A DNA stretch of 64,000 nt. Source: Diadophis punctatus similis. Lineage: Eukaryota > Chordata > Lepidosauria > Squamata > Dipsadidae. Both the position numbers and the translations under genes were made by a program. This document shows, in pieces, positions 58,850 through 64,000 of the stretch (within the stretch, counting starts at the first letter, position 1; each line of letters starts with the position of its first letter). The notes under the pieces are model-generated. The model was not told the DNA's origin. It was given only the letters and a program-made list of their open reading frames with translations, and did not search any database. Location of the stretch: the NCBI GenBank assembly GCA_023053685.1, contig JALIGW010000028.1, forward strand, positions 5,967,501 to 6,031,500, given 5' to 3'.

Positions 58850-61800
58850 TGGAGTCTCAGTGTGGTGGATTTATGGCCTCAATGCTAAAAAGAAAATGTT
58901 GAGAACATCAGACTTTTGTTTGTGTACCTTGCTGTGTCATGCTTGGAACTCTGGATCCATTTCGCCATGTCTCCTGTTCTTCGTTCAGTTTTGTTAGTTG
59001 CTTATTGGATTTCTACTGGCCCCCATACCAAGCCTGTTAATTGTTTACCATTCCTGTCTTAGGATGCTGGTAAAAAAAGTGACTTTTTTCTTTCAAAAAC
59101 TGTTCTGCCTGAGCTCATACATCATTGGGCTGTGGCAGGCATCCAGCTGGCTACCTTGTTCGCTGGTAGCCAGCAGTGACAGTATAAAAAAGAAATTGCA
59201 AAGAGAGGTTATCAGCTTTTTCTGTACAAGGAAGACATTTGCTTCATAAGGGTAGATGTGGGAAATGGTTTCAGAATTAGAATTAGATAAGTTGATTAAT
59301 ATACAGATGAATATGAAGTGAAAGGGAATAACATTCTTGATCTTTTGCTATAAAATCTGCTATAAAGCATATTATTTTAACTTCACATTAATAAGGACAC
59401 AGTGTTCTTCAATCAGCAGACGCACCACATTGATATTACTGGGAGCAAGTGTTCCAAATATTCTTCTTTATTTAGCTGCAACTTAATTGAATTATGCAAA
59501 TCATGATTCATTAGTTTGTTTATTCATACAGCAGGCAGGACAAATCAATTAAATTTACGTAGTTGTTGATTTATGGCATATGCGCATCTATTCATTACAC
59601 TAATCACATATTCTATTATATTGAAAAAAGTTTTATCTCATTTGGTAAAGCTGTCTGGTAATATTGCCGAAAATGTTATAAGTTTATCATCTGTGTTCTC
59701 TCCTATGAAATTTTAATTTGTTTTTCTAAAGTCTTTTTATATACTCTTGAAGTATTCTTGTTCAATATATTATTCACCAGTTATTAATAGTAAGGATTTC
59801 TCTTGCTAATACATAGATATTGCCTCTTCCTGATTCCAGGATTACTGAATGAATAAATGCAGAAATATTATGGTTATATTTTATTTTATTTATTTTATTT
59901 AGGATTCTTATATGCCGCCCTACTCCCTGGGGACTCAGGGCGGCATACAACATTTGAAGAACCAACAACATTTGAAGAACCAAAGTTGTCAACTACTGAT
60001 TGTTAAAACACTGGACATAACATAACAGGGCTTACTTTTAAAATAAACATGTACTGTTATCCATGGCCAGTGAAAACTGATTGGTACAAATGTAGTGTAT
60101 CACTTCAGAAATATGTACATTCTTTGGTTTTGGAGTGCCTCCAAATATATATTTATATTAAAAAATATAAGAATGCTTTTACTTATTTTGGAGCTCTTGA
60201 AAATTTTACATATTTTACTGATGTCATTTATTCAATCATAGTGGTTAGTATTAGTGTTAAGTTGCATTTATTTATTTTACAAATGCATATTCTATTTTAT
60301 AAGACTGACTGGCTGGTTTACATAAATAAAAGAAGTACAAAATTGTAACATTATAACACAATTATTAAAAGGATAAACGATAATAAGCCCAGATAATGAT
60401 GCATGACAACCACATAGCTTCAGACCCCATACTACAGGGTTCAGCTATGGAAGCAAGAATCACACAGATTTCAAAAAGGAGTTTTAGGGATAAAGTACGG
60501 ACTCTTGGGAGTGTAAGATGTTACTATATGCTGACAATATCCTATGTTTATAGATAAACCAGAAAACTCTAATATCAATTAATATGGAATATGTGTTTGG
60601 AAACCTCTCTGCTTACCTTATAAAAGAGACCTGATGCCATTGGATCATAGTAATAATTTAAAAATGTTTTAAGGACTGGGATATAAGGCTATATTCTTTA
60701 GCTTACTATAAATATTTCCACACAGTTGTCTCAGTAAATTTAAATTTATCTCCTAATTTGGAGCAAAAAAGCATTTCCTCGTGTACGACAGTAAAACTAA
60801 TTTCACAGCAAGTGATTGGTTCCACTTCATAGGATGTTCTCAAGCAATGCTTAGAGAGCATCTATCTGATAGGCTTTAATTTGGATTTCTGGACTGAGCA
60901 AAGAGCTGGATCCAGTAGCTACCTGACCCTTTTCAGCTCTACCACTGAAATATAAGATGATCCAGATTAAAGGTGTAGAATTGTTTGGAGTATTGGGACA
61001 AATTAAAATTTAACTCCAAAATTGAATTACATTTTGGGAGGCCTTCTTATGCTTATTTCATGATATCATTTTAAATAAATTTATAAAACATTGAATTTAT
61101 TTTGCAAGGACAGACATCCAGAAAAATTTTGATTAGGTAAATAATTAAATGCCAGTTCTTTTAGGTTTCTCACTGGTAAGGATAATGCACAAAGCAGAAA
61201 ATGTATTTTGTAGTTGACAAAATAAACACATGGTGCCCTGAACCATGTTTGAATTCAAGTGCACCATTCACCTTCAGCTTGCTTGCCTGCCCCTCTCCCA
61301 TCTTTCCGCCATCTTCCTTCAGCCAATGGTTTTGTTTATTCCTGCCAAGACAAAAAGCAGGACTTCTTTTCTGAGTCCTAAGGCAGCCTAGAATTGCCAT
61401 TTTACTGCCATGTACATGCTGAGTCATGTTGTTTATAAACAAACAACTCCCCTGCACACATAAACAAAAAAAAAATGTATTAACAATCTAATAGAGTGGC
61501 GGTGTTTCTGTTATTGAGGAAAGCCCACTGAATTGGAGAATTGGGCATTGTGGGAATTCATGCAAATTATGCAAATTGCAGTATTTCCATAATGGTGTCA
61601 TTGTGCAAATAAGATAAATAGTCATATAAAACTGGTTCATAGTATACAAATCAGTTACAGTGAAGTCTAGTGTAATAAAGTCTCAAAATACATCCAAAAT
61701 ACTTTCCAGGTTGTATCCCCTGTCCCACTTAGGTAGCTTTTGTTTGCAGTGTGAAGAATTTTGCCTTTATCACTTTTAAATTTTATTCTATTTTACAACC

Positions 61801-63040
61801 TGTTTTCTTAATATATAAAAATAATTTTGAATTTCATTTGTATCTTCTTGAGCATGGAAAAGAATTACTGATTTATCAGGCTTGACTTGGTATTTTTAGA
61901 GACCCATGGGTTCTCTATAATGAAGCAAACTGGTTTTGGGGGGTGGACATATTTTTGTGGAGAATTTGATACTTCTGTCTTATGAATTATTTTAAGTTAC
62001 TGCAAATGGGGAGAAATTATATTCCAAGAAGTTTAGATATTCAATTAGACATGGAAAGGGTTGAAAGCAACCTGATTTTCTAATCCATGTAAAAAGGCAG
62101 AAACATCTGAAACCCACGAAAAATTAATGCTGAAAAAGCCAATTAGAAACAGGAAAATATCTTTTTTAATGGGCCATTTAGCCATTAGAATCAGCCATTT
62201 AGCACAAGAAGCAGATGCTTAGGGCACCACAAAGGGTTTTTTCTTTACCTTTTCACTTGACTTTAGTTGAATTTTTTTGTAATTGCACTTATCTGCCATG
62301 CTCAACTTTAATCTACAGTGTTAAAATGTTTTCTTTGGCATGATGAATGGCTAAACTTTCAAAGTTTGAGTCTTAATGTCTTGTCAGTTAAGCAATGGGT
62401 GGGTCGAGGAGCACCACTGTGGGGCTATGTAACAGGGCATTAGTTGGCCTTAATCTGGCCTTCCTGTCACAAGAGCATCTCTGAAATGTCAGGTACTAGG
62501 TGCAGATTATAATATGAGGTATTATTTTAAGGAAAATGTTTTCAGCTATGGCTTCTTTGTTACATTTTATTACTTGTTTTATATATTGTTTTGGGGGTGT
62601 ACAGGAAGCTGCTGATTGAAGGACCAATCGCTGGGATAATTCCCTTAGAAGCCATTATTATTTGCATTTGCTTTTCTCCTTAGTTGTTTAGCTTTGATAT
62701 ACACAAAAAAGACTTGTATTCTTATTAATTCAGAAGCATTCATTTAGAAAAGACAAGCATCTTCTTGCTTGTTTAATACATAAGGATACAAAGCCGAGAA
62801 GAGTCACCACTTTATGTGTTATGTATAATTTAACATTAGAGAGGATATTCTCTATGAAATATCTGATGGTGTCAGGCATTACTGAAAATATATTTTTCCC
62901 CAGGTGCGTGTGAGTGCAGTACTAATTCTGGAAGACATCCTCAGGAATCCCTACTCAAAGGAACTAGAGGGGCAAACCTACCAAATCCATAAGTCCTTTT
63001 ACAGAAGCCTGTTTAACAGATTATCATATTGTATTGCTCA
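58850..63040. other. Intergenic, mostly unique-looking
   Basis: No gene recognised. It holds an L2 tail in reverse (59878-59955) with an adjacent 18-bp tandem duplication (59949-59983) and a paired octamer motif at 61560-61576. Confidence 0.4.
59878..59955 (-). repeat. L2 LINE 3' tail, reverse orientation
   Basis: (TTTTA)n is followed by CTTATATGCCGCCCTACTCC and GGGACTCAGGGCGGCATACA. Confidence 0.75.
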
Positions 63041-63042
63041 GA

Positions 63043-63263
63043 AAGCCAATCTGATCTAGTGACTAAGGCACCAGGCTAGAAACCGGGATACTGTGAGTTC
63101 TGGTCCCACTTTAGGCATGAAGCCAGCTGGCTGACCTTGGGCAAGTCACTCTGTTTCAGCCCTAGGAAATATGAGGCAATGGTAAACCACTTCTGAAGAA
63201 AACGGCGAAGAAAACTTGTGAAGAAAACTTTAAGGACTAGTCCAGACAGTTGCCAGAGGTCAA
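63043..63263 (+). repeat. tRNA-derived SINE (third type)
   Basis: AGTGACTAAGGCACCAGGCT, then CTGACCTTGGGCAAGTCACT and GAGGCAATGGTAAACCACTT, then CTTTAAGGACTAGTCCAGAC. Diverged. Same family as the reversed copy at 19310-19520. Confidence 0.78.
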
Positions 63264-63269
63264 TACTTT

Positions 63270-64000
63270 TTGAAAGTACAAAAACACAAAACAAAACTTG
63301 CCATTTTCCAATGGCAGGAAACCACATGCAGTCCTGGTATTCGGAGATGCTCACCTGTATTCTATAGTTCTATGTGTCCCATCCAAAACATCTTTGTAAT
63401 ATATACAAATTTGGCAAGCAATCTTTTATCTGGTTACGCGTGTCATTAGTACAAATCCTGAATGATATACAGGATAAAATTCTATTGCACACTTGATACC
63501 AGTACCTTTCTCCAGTTTACTGATGAGAAGAAACCACTGAAGAGCAGAGTAGTTTTTGAATTAGCTCTGTATCCAGATAATTGTCATGCCATTTAGCAAC
63601 AACTAATCATATAAATATTTTCAAGAATTCAGGATTTAATTAAAAGCAAAGCCAACCAAAAACCATTTTTATCACAAAAAGGTTGAGACGCAAAAACACA
63701 GAAAAACTTGGTCCAGTGGTAGTAAATTGTTTATTTACTTTATTATTTAGAAAGTTTATTGCAAAGTTTACTGTTGGTAACATATAGAAATAACTCTTAG
63801 ATTTCTTAGAAATTGTAGACCCCTTTGATATTTCACAAATAATTAAGGAAGAACAGCTTTGTTTTAAAAGCTCTGCTTATGCTGTTTTGTTCTCTAGAAT
63901 TAAACACGGTGCTATTTAAATATGATTGCTACAAACATAGCAGTTATTTCAGGAAATGGTATGTTAAAAAGTAACCATATTTTACTAATAGTTAAAATCC
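63270..64000. other. Intergenic to window end
   Basis: AT-rich, no gene or clear repeat seen. Confidence 0.4.

Noticed and set aside
52500..64000. Search for GPR176 coding sequence
   Set aside because: GPR176 is the expected upstream neighbour, but no seven-transmembrane frame or matching motif is present, so it must lie beyond the window.

Overview
The window is vertebrate nuclear DNA, almost certainly from a squamate reptile and probably a snake. It is AT-rich, its introns follow GT-AG rules, and it carries a typical squamate repeat mix: BovB (RTE) LINE, CR1 and L2 LINE 3' ends, a jockey/CR1-group LINE, several tRNA-derived SINEs (some with a BovB-type tail, some ending in GCTATT repeats), many short hAT elements with intact 8-bp target duplications, and long simple repeats. 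The species call is inference from repeat style, not from a marker gene.

One protein-coding gene is present. It is FSIP1 (fibrous sheath-interacting protein 1) on the minus strand. Eleven coding exons can be joined in phase from the start codon at 50208 to the stop codon at 6829, giving a 603-residue protein against about 581 in human. Ten coding exons lie within 15 kb (35.3-50.2 kb). The last coding exon is separated from them by a 28-kb intron filled mostly with transposable elements. A small CpG-rich promoter lies at about 52.29-52.50 kb. It contains a perfect RFX X-box, as expected for a cilium or flagellum gene, plus two ETS-type sites. The 5' non-coding exon could not be fixed.

Layout: 1-6.8 kb is sequence downstream of FSIP1 (TA-flanked MITE, two AT arrays, hAT element). 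6.8-7.4 kb is the terminal exon. 7.4-35.3 kb is the giant intron (BovB with a nested hAT, L2, CR1-group LINE, SINEs, minisatellite, GGAA array). 35.3-50.2 kb holds ten exons with short introns, a 752-bp solo LTR 30 bp from a splice donor, and a CR1 whose tail lies next to a splice acceptor. 50.2-52.5 kb is the first intron and promoter. 52.5-64 kb is upstream intergenic DNA with a triple-nested CR1/hAT/hAT structure, a large hairpin transposon and a few non-repetitive stretches. In mammals and birds FSIP1 lies between THBS1 and GPR176. Neither is visible here, so both would be outside the window.

I found no operon, CRISPR array, RNA gene or undescribed biochemical system. The most unusual material is the nested hAT elements, the GC-rich NRF1-like hairpins shared by hAT families with different ends, and the transposon insertions beside FSIP1 splice sites.
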